A stretch of 64,000 nucleotides of DNA. It comes from Neoceratodus forsteri. Lineage: Eukaryota; Chordata; Ceratodontiformes; Ceratodontidae. This document shows, in pieces, positions 10,661 to 20,899 of the stretch (its first letter is position 1; each line of letters opens with the position of its first letter). The position numbers and the translations under genes are program-made. Location: the NCBI GenBank assembly GCA_016271365.2, contig CM057451.1, positions 494,687,501-494,751,500 of the forward strand, in the 5' to 3' direction. Under the pieces are notes generated by a model, which ran no database searches, had not been told where the DNA came from, and saw only the letters and a program-made list of their open reading frames with translations.

Positions 10661-11390
10661 CCACATGCACAAGTTATAAATTACTTAGTCTCTTTGCTTG
10701 TTAGAACTCAGATGTGACTTAATCTGAACCACCACCACTACTAAGGTGGACCACATTAGTTTTTTCCTATCATTTAACTGCCTGAATTGGATTTCTGTCA
10801 GTGACATCACTGACCAGGGTTTGGGAACAGGTTTGGGTGCTGGAAGACTGGCCGGGGGGGTGAAGGCTCGAGTGTCCAACAACCACTTGCCTTCTCCTGG
10901 GAGGGAGGGTATATTCACAGCTCAGCATTTGTGGGCCCCAGGTAGAGGCTGGAGGCATGGCAACACATTGGCCCTCATTGCCCTTAATTTTAAGGTTGGA
11001 AAATAAATTGTGGCCAAACCATCTCCAGATTCTTTTAAAAGCAACTCACAGCACATGGGAGTGATTAGCCAGTTGCTCCTTACAGTCCCATCAGCATGTG
11101 ATGGTTTCCCCCATATCTCTATGAACTTGCAACATGGGGATTTAGAAAAACACACATATAAAATGTTTTCAAGTACAGTATATTCTTTCTAGTTCAGAGA
11201 GGAAGAGAGATGGTTTACTGTAATGCAAGCCAGCTCCCAGCTCTCTTTGGACAAAACAGTGTCCAGTTCCTATTTCCACTTTTTGTGGGCTGCTAAATTA
11301 GAAACCAGCTGAGAGTTCTGCAATGCTGTGTAGCCACAAGATATCACATGTGGTAATGGGTGTCCCAGTTGGGCCTCTCATATTAAACCT
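10661..11390. other. Region with no recognisable feature
   Basis: Short ORFs on both strands lack family motifs. No RNA gene, terminus or tandem repeat seen. Confidence 0.4.
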
Positions 11391-12600
11391 ATAGAGTTAG
11401 CACTCACAGTGGTTTGTGTCAATAAATGCTGACGTAACAGATAAGCCTGAAAGTGAAAACAAAACACTGATCTGAGTGTGGGAGAAAACAAATCCATTAG
11501 ATCTAGGAAGGAATGAAAACTGGATGATGAAACAAAATAGGATGGGTAGGACAATCCTAGTCTGTCCCAAAGTCCACATGCAGCATCAAGCCGGTTGGGA
11601 AGAAATCTTGAGTGTGGATTAAGAGATAACAAAAAAGTAAGTCTTCTTGCCATTTTAATCTGCATATTAGTCCCCACTACACTGATTATGGACCTGATAA
11701 ACAGTTAAGAAAACTAGAGAGCTAAACACGGGGTTTGAAATAAAAAAAAGCCAGGTATGAATCAGGATATCTGATAACAGATTTAACTGTATATCCACCC
11801 AATTAGGGTGCAGCAGTACACCCACCCAAGTGCACACTGTTTGAAGATGAATGGCACTGTAATATGCCTCTGGGTTTGCCAGGCATATGCCCCCTTGGGC
11901 TTCAGGAAGTTGAAGAGTAGTAAACTTGATCCTTGGCAACTTAGCTAAACACAGAAAGCTGGACAAAAATGTGATCCAAAAAATCTGGTCAGTTTTCTCT
12001 ATATTCCAAGGAATGGAGTAAAATAAAAGCAGGAATCTGGGTAGGACCATCATCCTAATAACCTCAACCATATGAGCTAAAGTTACTGGCAAATGCCACC
12101 AACTGTCTAAATAAGTGATTTACTGAGCAGACAGGAGGTCACAATTCAAACAGTGAATAAGGTTCAACTGGGAAGATCGTTAATTACCTAGACGTTTCAT
12201 TTCTGTTTGAGCCCACTGAAGTGGGCACAGTGATTTTAGCCTCTCTGGTGCAACCCCATGGAATACAAGTACATCTGTCTTACTTTGATTTTATAACCAT
12301 ATAGGTAACCAAGGAACATCTTATTAATCTTATTAATAATAAATAAGGGAAAAGGGGTTTCAGAGTCCCTCAAGTACACTAACATCTAATCTGCATGAAG
12401 GAATAAACTGTGTTTTTTGCCATCCAATCGAGTACCTGTGAGATTGGGGGGCTGCTGGATATTTTGAGCCAGCAGCTCTAAATACAATGCAAATAACAAC
12501 AGTGATAATGGGCACCCTTGTTGGGTGCTACACTGTATATCAAACTGCTTAGAAAGATGTCCATTGCCTCAGACCCTACCACTAGGCAAGTCTAAAGTTT
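11391..12600 (-). pseudogene. L1-clade LINE ORF2 fragment (RT to C-terminal region)
   Basis: On the minus strand, 12,560-12,440 reads QQGCPLSLLLFALYLELLAQNI (RT block preceding the Asp-Asp motif). Further on, 12,080-11,800 reads MMVLPRFLLLFYSIPW, LPRIKFTTLQLPEAQGGICLANP and EAYYSAIHL, the L1 block after the RT that contains the Leu-Pro-Arg and Gln-Gly-Gly motifs. Several stops and shifts, and part of the catalytic region (12,100-12,400) is scrambled. The closest relative in the window is the L1 at 16,251-19,202. Confidence 0.75.
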
Positions 12601-12961
12601 AATTAAAAGATCACAAAAGACTGAGGGTTCCAAAATGGAGCACAGAGATGTGGAAGAATCACCACCATACACAGTCAATGACAGTTCAAAAAAAGACTCA
12701 GCACTGCAGAGTTTATAACCTGGGGATATGCTACTTCAAGAGCCTGTGCAGCTCCGTGTATGACCAACAAACAGAAGCAAAGGAGAGCACTCACCACCCA
12801 GAAGTAGACAGCACTTACAACTTTCTCAGGCAAAGGGTGCTACATTGTTTAAAGTACATATGTGCAACAAAATGCCATCAAACATGTACAGGTACAGCCT
12901 CATTGGGCTAAGTGCCCCTAGGCTTCCCTCAATAGAGTTTCCTTAGGGGGTATGCCTAGGG
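12601..12961. other. Spacer with no recognisable feature
   Basis: One 87-codon plus-strand ORF without known motifs. Otherwise nothing supported. Confidence 0.4.
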
Positions 12962-13264
12962 TAAGTTTAAATGCTACATTGACAAGCATTTAAACTAGCC
13001 AAGGGGGGTGGCAGGCCAGCAAGGAGGGTACCTACTTGCTCACCCCCCACAGCTAGCAGTGGAACCAGTGAACTGGAGGAGTGGACATCTCAACAAAGCA
13101 GTGTGCAAAAGATGGAGATTAGTGCCCAAGAGGTGGATAGGCAGAAAAGGGGCAAAAATCAGCAGAAGAGCAGACAGCAAGGAGAACCACGGATAAAGGA
13201 CAACTAGGGAAGGGGCTGGAGTAGAACAGCTAAACAGTCTAGGGAGGTCAAATCATGGAAAGCC

Positions 13265-14317
13265 ATGTGTGCCTATGCCAGAAGCCTTAGCAACAAGATG
13301 GAAGATCTGGAGGCTGTCATGGTGCAGTCAGACCTGGACATTGTAGCCATCACAGAAACCTGGTGTAATGATAACCATGACTGGGAGATGGCCATTCCTG
13401 GCTATAACATATTCAGAAGAGACCGGGCAGGTAGGAATGGAGGAGGAGTGGCACTGTATGTGAAAAATAACATAAGGGCCACAGAGATCCAGGAGGAACA
13501 AAATGGGGGAGAGATACTGTGGGTTAAGCTGAAAAGGAAAATGGGGCCAGCCATCCGCGCAGGTGTGGTCTATAGACCACCAGCCCAGGAGGAAGAAACA
13601 GATAGGGAGCTGATGCTTGCCATCCAAAGGATGGCAGACAAGGGTGAGGTAGTACTGGTTGGAGACTTCAGTATTCCAGACATGGATTGGAGCATCCCAG
13701 CAGCAGCATCAGCTAGGAGCAGATTTATCCTGAACTCCCTTCAGGGTGTCTTCCTCAAGCAACTGGTCATGGAACCAACTCAGCAGAAGGCAATACTGGA
13801 CCTTGTGCTCACAAACAGGGACAGTGTGATGGGGGTAACAGTGGGGGAGTACCTGGGGAACAGTGACCACCAGTCATTGTGGTTTGAAATCATAGAAGGA
13901 GCAGAGCCAACCCACACAAAAACATGTATCCTGGATTTTAGGGGGGCAGACTTTGGGAAAATGGGGAGATACTTGAAAGAGGTAGTAAGGGGAATGGGGC
14001 AGGAATCAGGGGTTGAGGAACAGTGGGCAGTAATTAAAACAAGGATTACAAGAGCAACAGAATTATGCATTATGCAGGTTAGCAAGAGGAAAAGGAAGAG
14101 GAGGCCATTATGGTTTTCCAAAGATATAGCAAAGAAAGTGAAAGCCAAAAAGATTGCATTCAGGCAATACAAAAAGACACAGGCAGAGGGGGATAGGGAG
14201 AAGTACCAGGAGAAGCAAAGGGAGGCAGGGAGGTCAGTAAGGGAAGCCAAAGCTCAGATAGAAGAGCACATTGCAAAATCAGTGGGTAGAGGGACAAAAC
14301 CTTTTACAGGTACATAA
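13265..14317 (+). pseudogene. CR1 ORF2 endonuclease and linker, copy 2 (350 codons open)
   Basis: The longest uninterrupted CR1 segment. It shows SLSNKMEDLE, DIVAITETWCND (about residues 25-36), GVVYRPPA (about 98), VLVGDFSIPDMDWS (about 130), LDLVLTNRDS and NSDHQSLWF (about 203), then a basic linker KRKRKRRPLWFSKDIAKK. The catalytic Asn of the G-D-x-N block is Ser here (GDFS), unlike GDLN in copies 1 and 4, so this endonuclease is probably inactive even before the frameshift at about 14,315 that separates it from the RT. Confidence 0.85.
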
Positions 14318-14399
14318 GTGAAAAAAGAAAGGCAAAGGGAGGGATAGTGAGACAGAAAGGGGAGGATGGGGGCCGCGTGGAGGATGACAACAGTAAAGC

Positions 14400-16043
14400 T
14401 GACATAACTGAACAGGTATTTCTGCTCAGTCTTTACTGAGGAAGAGGAGGGTAATGGGTCTGAAGGGAGTACAAGGGGTGAGAATGGTGCAGAAATGGAC
14501 ACAAGTCCCTTTACATGAGAAAGGGTCCTGAAGGAACTGGAAGTAATAAGAGTTGATAAAGCAATGGGGCCAGATGGGGTGCACCCAGGGTCCTTAAAGA
14601 ACTAAGAGAGGTGGTGGCTGAACCTCTGGCTATCCTGTTTAGCCGATCACTGGAAACAGGGGAGGTACCCAAAGACTGGAGGACAGCAGATGTAGTCCCC
14701 TTATACAAAAGTGGGAACAAAGAGGAAGAGGGGAACTACATACCAGTCAGCCTCACCTCGGTAGTGGGGAAGATCATGGAAGCACTACTGAAGGAGAGAT
14801 TGGTGGAACATCTGGTTGTCAATGGACTGCAGGATCCAAGGCAGCATGGTTTCACCAGGGGGAGGTCATGCCAGACCAATCTCATTGAATTTGTTGACTG
14901 GGTGACTAGGGAGGTGGATCAGGGGAGGGCAGTGGACATGGCCTATCTGGACTTCAGCAAGGCCTTTGACACTGTGCCACATAGAAGACTATTACACAAA
15001 CTAGGGAATATGGGTGTGGGCAGGACAGTAGTGTGGTGGGTAGGTAACTGGCTGGGCAGCAGGACACAGAGGGTGGTGGTAAATGGCTGTCACTCCACAG
15101 AGGGAAGAGTGACCAGTAGGGTGTCGCAGGGATCAGTGCTGGGACCAGTCCTGTTCAACATCTTCATCAGTGACATTGTGCAGGACCTAGGAGGCAGAAT
15201 TTCACTGTTCGCTGATGACACAAAGCTCTGTAACAGAGTCGACACACCAGAGGGTGTAGGCAGAATGAGAAGGGACCTGCAGAAACTGGAAGAATGGTCA
15301 GGGGTATGGCAGTTGAAATTCAATGCAAAGAAGTGCAAGATAATGCATATGGGGCACAAAACCCTGGCACAATATATCAGTTGGGGGGTGAGGATATAGC
15401 ATGCACCAAGCAGGAAAGGGTTCTTGGGGTTATCATCTCTGATGACCTCAAGGTAGGGAAACAGTGTGAAAAGGCAGCAGGTAAAGCAAATAGGATGCTG
15501 GGATGCATTGGCAGGGCATCACCAGCAGGAAAAGGGAGGTCATGATTCCACTATACAAGACACTAGTGAGGCCCCACCTGGAGTACAGTGTACAGTTCTG
15601 GAGACCTTACCTACATAAGGACATAGACAGGGTAGAGAAGGTCACAGGAGGGCAACAAAGATGGTACATGGATTGCATCACAAGTCCTATGAGGAAAGCT
15701 TGAAGGAAGTGAATAGGTACTCCCTGGAGGAGAGGAGGGAGAGAGGGGAGATGATAGAGACATACAAGTATCTTACAGGGAGGAACAGGGTGCAAGAATA
15801 CATTATTTTTAAGTGAAAAACATGTTCCAGGACTAGAGGGCATGGGATGAAGTTGGAGGGAGGACGATTCAGAGGAAATGTGAGGAAGAATTTCTTCACA
15901 GAATGGGTGGTGGATAAGTGGAACACCCTGCCTGAGGAAGTGGTGGGGGCTGAAACAATCACAGGATTTAAGAATGCATGGGATAGACATAAAGGAATTC
16001 TGGAGGTCAGGGGTAAGGGGCAACAGAGTTCTAGAAAAACATA
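14400..16043 (+). pseudogene. CR1 ORF2 reverse transcriptase and thumb, copy 2
   Basis: RT blocks: KAMGPDGVHP (about 14,562), [67 protein letters not shown] and SLFADDTKLCNRVD (Phe-Ala-Asp-Asp, about 15,207-15,250). The thumb follows in shifted frames: [16 protein letters not shown] at about 15,565 and NFFTEWVVDKWNTLPEEVV at about 15,891. Frameshifts near 14,585, 15,380, 15,545 and 15,700. Catalytic residues remain, so the decay is from indels. It would act with the endonuclease in target-primed reverse transcription. Confidence 0.88.
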
Positions 16044-16250
16044 AACTGAAGTTACAAACTCAAATGGGCAGATTAGGTGGGCCATAGGCCCTTATCGGCT
16101 GACACTGTCTATGTATCTATGTATCTATGGTATTATTACACCCTGTTTTATAGACACCAACTGATAATGACATTGCTACATCATTATTTATAAACATTAC
16201 AATACCAAGCTGATAACACCAATATTGCAAAGTGTATTAAAATGCAGGTC

Positions 16251-19202
16251 ACATGGCAAAAGCAACAATAACGAAGGTGTGGCATCCAGGGATAGGCAAA
16301 ATGGTCCAAGGAGTTCATGAGATAGCAGATGCCTTCAGAACATATTATACTAAGTTATACGCAGAAGACACAAAAGCAGGAAGGGAAGACATAAAAAGAT
16401 TCCTGAGTTCACTTAAACTACTGGGCCTAACTAGGGAGCAAGGGGAAAGGTTAATGAGACCTGTGAGACTAGAGGAAATAAAGGAGGAGATTAAAAGACT
16501 TAAGGTGGGTAAATGTCCAGGTTCGGATGGACTCCCTGCAGAGTTCTATAAATGTTTGGGAACCAGATACAGACACTTCTGGGGAAGGTTTTTGAAGAGG
16601 TCATGAGAGATGAGGCTGCAACCCCTCCTTCTTGGGCCCAGGCGATGATTTTGGTGATATCCCAACAAAATGCCCTTCATATAGACCGATTACCTTATTG
16701 AACACTGATTATAAAATACTTACATCTCTTTTGGCTAGACGTATTCAGGAGTACCTCCCCTCTTTTATACAGATAGACCAATCCAGTTTCATACCGGGCA
16801 GACAAGCACAGGATAATCTCCGTAGAACAACTCATATAATTGATCAAATTTCCATGCAGAAATTACCGTTGCTGATAGTAAGTCTTGATGCTGAAAAAGC
16901 ATTTGATAGAGTATCGTGGTTGTTTCTGAAGGAGGTCCTTTCCCGGTTTGGGTTCCCGAGGCAGCTGATAACGGCTATATTTAAGTTATATGAGTCTCCG
17001 AGAGCACAGGTTAGAGCAAACGGACATATCTCTGGGATTTTTTATTTAGAAAGAGGAACGCGACAAGGGTGTCCTCTCTCCCCATTATTGTTTGCCCTGT
17101 TCATTGAACCTCTTGCTCAGAGCATCCGTCAGTGCCCAGAGATAAAAGGTATTAATATGGGGGGACAAACCTACAAACTGGCTTTGTATGCTGATGATGT
17201 TCTTTTATATGTAGCAGACCCCGTGGAGTCTTTACCAGCGGTATTCAGGTGGCTAGATAAGTTTTCTGGGTTATCCGGTTATAAATTAAATAATAATAAA
17301 ATGGAAATTCTCTGTTTTAATTTTACCCCAACTGAGGAGCTTAAAAGCAAGTACCCCATGTTATGGGACCAGACAGAGATAAAATATTTAGGGGTCAAGT
17401 TGGGTAGAAACAACACACAATTGAAAGAGCTGAACTATCCTCCTATAATAGCGCAGCTTAAAAGTGATTTTCAAAGATGGTCCCTTCTACCCATCTCACT
17501 TAGTGCTAGGGCTCAAGCCCTCAAGATGAATGCATTACCACGCCTTCTCTACTTATTTCAATGTGTCCCATGTCTGTTAAGTCCGGCAGATCTGGAGACC
17601 TGGCAGAGTATGTTTTTCCTATTTATGGAAGGGTAAAAAACCCAGACTAAGAAGATCCTTGATTTATCTTCCTAAGGAAGAGGGGGTCCTTGCGTTCCCA
17701 TGCCTGCAGGGCTACTGGGTGGCAGCCCAGATGAGGGTTGCACTACTTTGGGGCAACCTGGGATACGACACCCATTGGAAGCGAATAGATCTCTGGAAAC
17801 AAAGGGATCCCCCTTTGCGGGTGGTGATGTTTGGGCCTCTGGATACAGTGGAAATGTTTGGTTTCTCAGGCACAAGGGTGGTGTTGGAAGGATGGAGGAA
17901 GGGAATAAGTGGGGGGCCACATTTGGGAATCTATGGAGGTATAGATGGTGGGCATATGACCATCAGTTTATACCAGCAACGCTTGATAAATGGTATCAGA
18001 AACAAGCTAGAAGGGGTCTGTTCACGCCTTATCAAATAATGACGTGGAATACCCTACTCTCCTCTGAAGAAATTCAGGAAAAATATGGCCTGAAGCAGAC
18101 AGATAAAATCAGGTATTACCAACTGAGAGACTACTTAAATATACAAATTAACAAAATAATGCTGGAGGAGCCAGTGTTGGGAGAGAGAGGGCTATTTCAA
18201 AGAGTGTGGGGGGCAAGCAGGGCAGTCCATGCCATTTCGTTGCTGTATAATAACTATGTGGCAGATATGGCCAACATATCCCAGCATATAAAGAGAAAAT
18301 GGGAACAGGACTTAGTAATTCTTATAACAGATAAACATTGGTCTCTGGTGTGGAGAAGTACGTGGTCAACTTCTAGCTCCTTAGTGTGGAGGGACTTCTG
18401 TTGGAAGTTGAGAATCAGATATTTCTTAGTACCAACACAAATGGTGCATTTGAAGGGAGGGACCACGGCTGGGTGCTGGAGGGCTTGTGGAGAACAACAT
18501 GCCTCACAGGCACATGTCTTTTGGTCATGTCCAGGTATCACCGTATATTGGAGGGAGGTTAGAAAACATCTAGAACAGATATTTTTAATTAAGACGCAGT
18601 TAGGACCTGAATATTTGGTTTTAGGACTAATCCCAGGGGAGGTTAGAGATAAGGATGCCAGATTCCTATGGAAGATCCTGGTTGCGGCAGCTTTAAAAAT
18701 TATCACAAAGAATCGGTTGCAGCTGAGAACTCTGGGGGTAGGGGAATGGAAGGATATGGTTGAATCCATACATTTGATGGAAAGGTTAATGATCAATCTT
18801 AAGCAAAAGCCACAGATATGTCAACAGAACTGGACCAGATTGTTACTCCATGACAGTGGTTAAGAGAGAGAGATGCCTGAACTGCACTAAAAGAGATGTT
18901 TACTGTACCTTTTACACCGGAGTTAGAGAATGTCCCCCGATTAACTCCTGTTATAGGTATTTTCTGGATATGAGACAACTAGTTATAGATAGTGAAAGGA
19001 CGGAACACATCCCAGACAGTAGCACCTACTGTTGCTGTTCTAGCTAGATTGTAGTAAAGTTGACTACTGTGAACCAGAAGTACTGTAATATTTCTGTGAT
19101 GTTGTCAGCGCTAGGTGCTTTTACCCCAAAGAACAACATGTGAATCATGTAAATGATATAACAAATGCTGACAAATTAAAGATAATAAACTAAGTATAAA
19201 AA
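16251..19202 (+). mobile_element. 5'-truncated L1 insertion with 12-bp target duplication and poly(A)
   Basis: Identical 12-bp direct repeats AAAATGCAGGTC at 16,239-16,250 and 19,203-19,214 flank the element, whose 3' end is a short A-run (about 19,196-19,206) after AATAAACTAAG. Coding content begins inside the RT, so about the first half of ORF2 and all of ORF1 were lost at insertion. The duplication is perfect, so the insertion is younger than the surrounding CR1. Removing it joins ordinary AT-rich flank. Confidence 0.88.
16253..18863 (+). pseudogene. L1 ORF2 reverse transcriptase and C-terminal domain
   Basis: Reads KCPGSDGLPAEFYKC, PSYRPITLLNTDYKIL, SLDAEKAFDRVSW (first Asp), TRQGCPLSPLLFALF, ALYADDVLLYV (YADD intact at about 17,185-17,215) and YLGVKLGRNN. 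Then NALPRLLYLFQC, and after frameshifts near 16,605, 17,625 and 17,700 the C-terminal part with ACGEQHASQAHVFWSCP, a diverged L1 Cys-rich motif. It stops at 18,863. The 1005-bp open segment 16,632-17,636 covers most of the catalytic core, so decay is modest. Confidence 0.88.
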
Positions 19203-19301
19203 AAAATGCAGGTCCCATTGATCTTTATTGATTTTACAGTATAAATCACATCTTTGTGCAGTTCTTACCAAAACACATTCATTTTAAATAGGAGACCTGG
19301 G

Positions 19302-19600
19302 GCCAGATATTCAAAACTTTGCACTGGGCACAAACCATTTGCGCAGGGATTGCACCCCATTTGCATGGGTCCCCTATATTCAAAATACCAAATAGTGTGG
19401 GCAAACTGGAATAGTGCCAGACAAAATGATAAAGTATGCACTGGGCAAAGGGGGGGCATATGCATGAATACAGGTATTAGTGCTGTGCAAAGTGTGTTTG
19501 TGTGACTCTGCGCGACACATAGCGTGGTGCAAATTACCACCTAAAAAATAGTCTTAACTCTGAGCTAAAAAAAATAGTCTTAACTCTGAGCAAAACAAGG
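19302..19600 (+). repeat. Possible Harbinger-like DNA element terminus
   Basis: GGGGCCAGATATTCAAAAC at 19,302 resembles PIF/Harbinger termini (GGGCC-GATTCA type). The reverse complement of 26,819-26,841 gives GGGCCAAATATTCAAAC. The two face each other but lack a shared 3-bp duplication, so they are more likely two related MITEs than one element. The segment also holds a repeated TAGTCTTAACTCTGAGC (about 19,550 and 19,577). Confidence 0.4.
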
Positions 19601-20040
19601 ATAGGGGTGTGGACACAGTAGTAACAGGCAACAAGGCTGTATGCAACAACAGCAGCATGGTGCATTTAATGACTGCAACCAATGAGGAGGCAGAGAGGGC
19701 AGATGGCAACCCTGGGCCACACAATATTCCATGGAAGAGATGTGCTTCACACAGATGGTACCACCCATGTTGCCATCATCTGGCACCAGTCCCAACTCTG
19801 CCAGGCATTTGAGGGTTCCCCAGTGGACACGGTGTGTACATGCAGCACGTACATGCAGCACACACCTCCAGTCCCCCATAGGGGTACATCAACATAATCC
19901 AGCACACACATGCAGCACTAAGGGTCTTGAGGGTGTAGAGGGGAGGGTGTACAGGTGCTCAGGATGCACCACATAGTAGGTGCTGCGACACAGCTGGGGC
20001 CACCCACACAGTGCACATGTTCCAGTGAACAGAATGCCCC
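19601..20040. other. Region with no firm assignment
   Basis: A 99-codon minus-strand ORF (19,580-19,879) is Cys-rich from low-complexity GCAGCA and has no recognisable domain. It could be eroded Harbinger sequence, but nothing proves it. Confidence 0.35.
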
Positions 20041-20238
20041 TTACATTACTTATTTCTTTAGTTTTTTAACCAGGAGAGACACACTGAAGCTTGTTTACAG
20101 GTGCGACCTGGAAGCACAATGAAGTTAAGTGACTTGCTCAGGGTCACACAGTATGCAAGTGGAGGCTGTGGGATTCAAACCCAGATCTCCAGGTTTGCAG
20201 CTCAGTGCTTTAAACCACTGTGCTATACTGCCTCCTAC
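20041..20238 (-). mobile_element. tRNA-derived CORE/MIR-like SINE
   Basis: On the minus strand from 20,238 it reads GGCAGTATAGCACAGTGGTTT (box A region), then box B GGGTTTGAATCCC (20,170-20,182). The MIR-like core CTGTGTGACCCTGAGCAAGTCACTTAAC follows in short form. The tail, containing GGTCGCACCTG and CTCCTGGTTAAAA, resembles the 3' end of the L2-like LINE at 51,417-51,487. RNA polymerase III transcript, no coding capacity. Same family as the SINE at 24,948. Confidence 0.85.
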
Positions 20239-20899
20239 TATTTATTTATTTAAATCTTGGATTTGATAACACCTTTGAGCCAAAAACTCTTTTACAATGG
20301 TTCCACATCAGCAATGAAAACAGGACATAAATAACATAAAGATTACACATTTGGTGACACATATTATAAGAGTATACAAAGTAAACTTAAAATACAGTTA
20401 TTATAGCAATATACAGTAAACACATGTTACATACAATCAAGGTTATTTAACACGTTTATGAGCTATACACAGAGGGGTAAGTCAGCATGAGAGTCAGCCA
20501 GAGGAGGCATTGTCAAAGAGTGGGGGGAAGGTGGTGGTGAAATCAGGTGGGCTTAGGAGGGGGATGGACATAAGAGAATCAGCCGGAGTGGGCTTAGTCA
20601 ATGTATGTAGGGAGGCACAGGGAGAGGGGGTAAGGCAGCAGAATTTAGATAGTGGGCAGATGCAAGAGAAGGAGGGGGAGCAAGAGAGATTAGGTAGTAA
20701 AGAAGAGAAAGAGGAGGAGCAAGAGAGATTAGGTAGGAGAGGGGGAGGCATTGGTCGGGCAGGACAGTGCAGGTGTAATTTCAGTGGCAAATGCCAATTG
20801 TCAAGTGCTTGAGGGGGGTTCTATAGTATCATGGTGCACCCAGCAGGGGCTAGCTAGGAAAAACAATCACAGCTGCTTTGTGCTGTAAGTAACCTGTAA

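Larger units (their letters stand above)
12962..16130 (+). mobile_element. CR1-clade LINE copy 2, 5'-truncated, with 3' octamer tail
   Basis: It opens with the last codons of ORF1 (KCYIDKHLN then stop at 12,997, matching copy 1 KCFIGKHLN) and runs through ORF2 to a 3' UTR. It ends in (TATCTATG)n at 16,109-16,130. CR1 elements end in tandem octamers of this kind rather than poly(A). The upstream edge shows no convincing target duplication, as is usual for CR1. The next 120 bp are non-LINE flank, followed by the L1 insertion at 16,251. Confidence 0.9.

Noticed and set aside
20494..20790. Pro/Ser/Cys-rich minus-strand ORF of 98 codons
   Set aside because: It lies in the pyrimidine-rich 3' UTR of the L2-like LINE, made of degenerate CTCTCTTGCTCC repeats.
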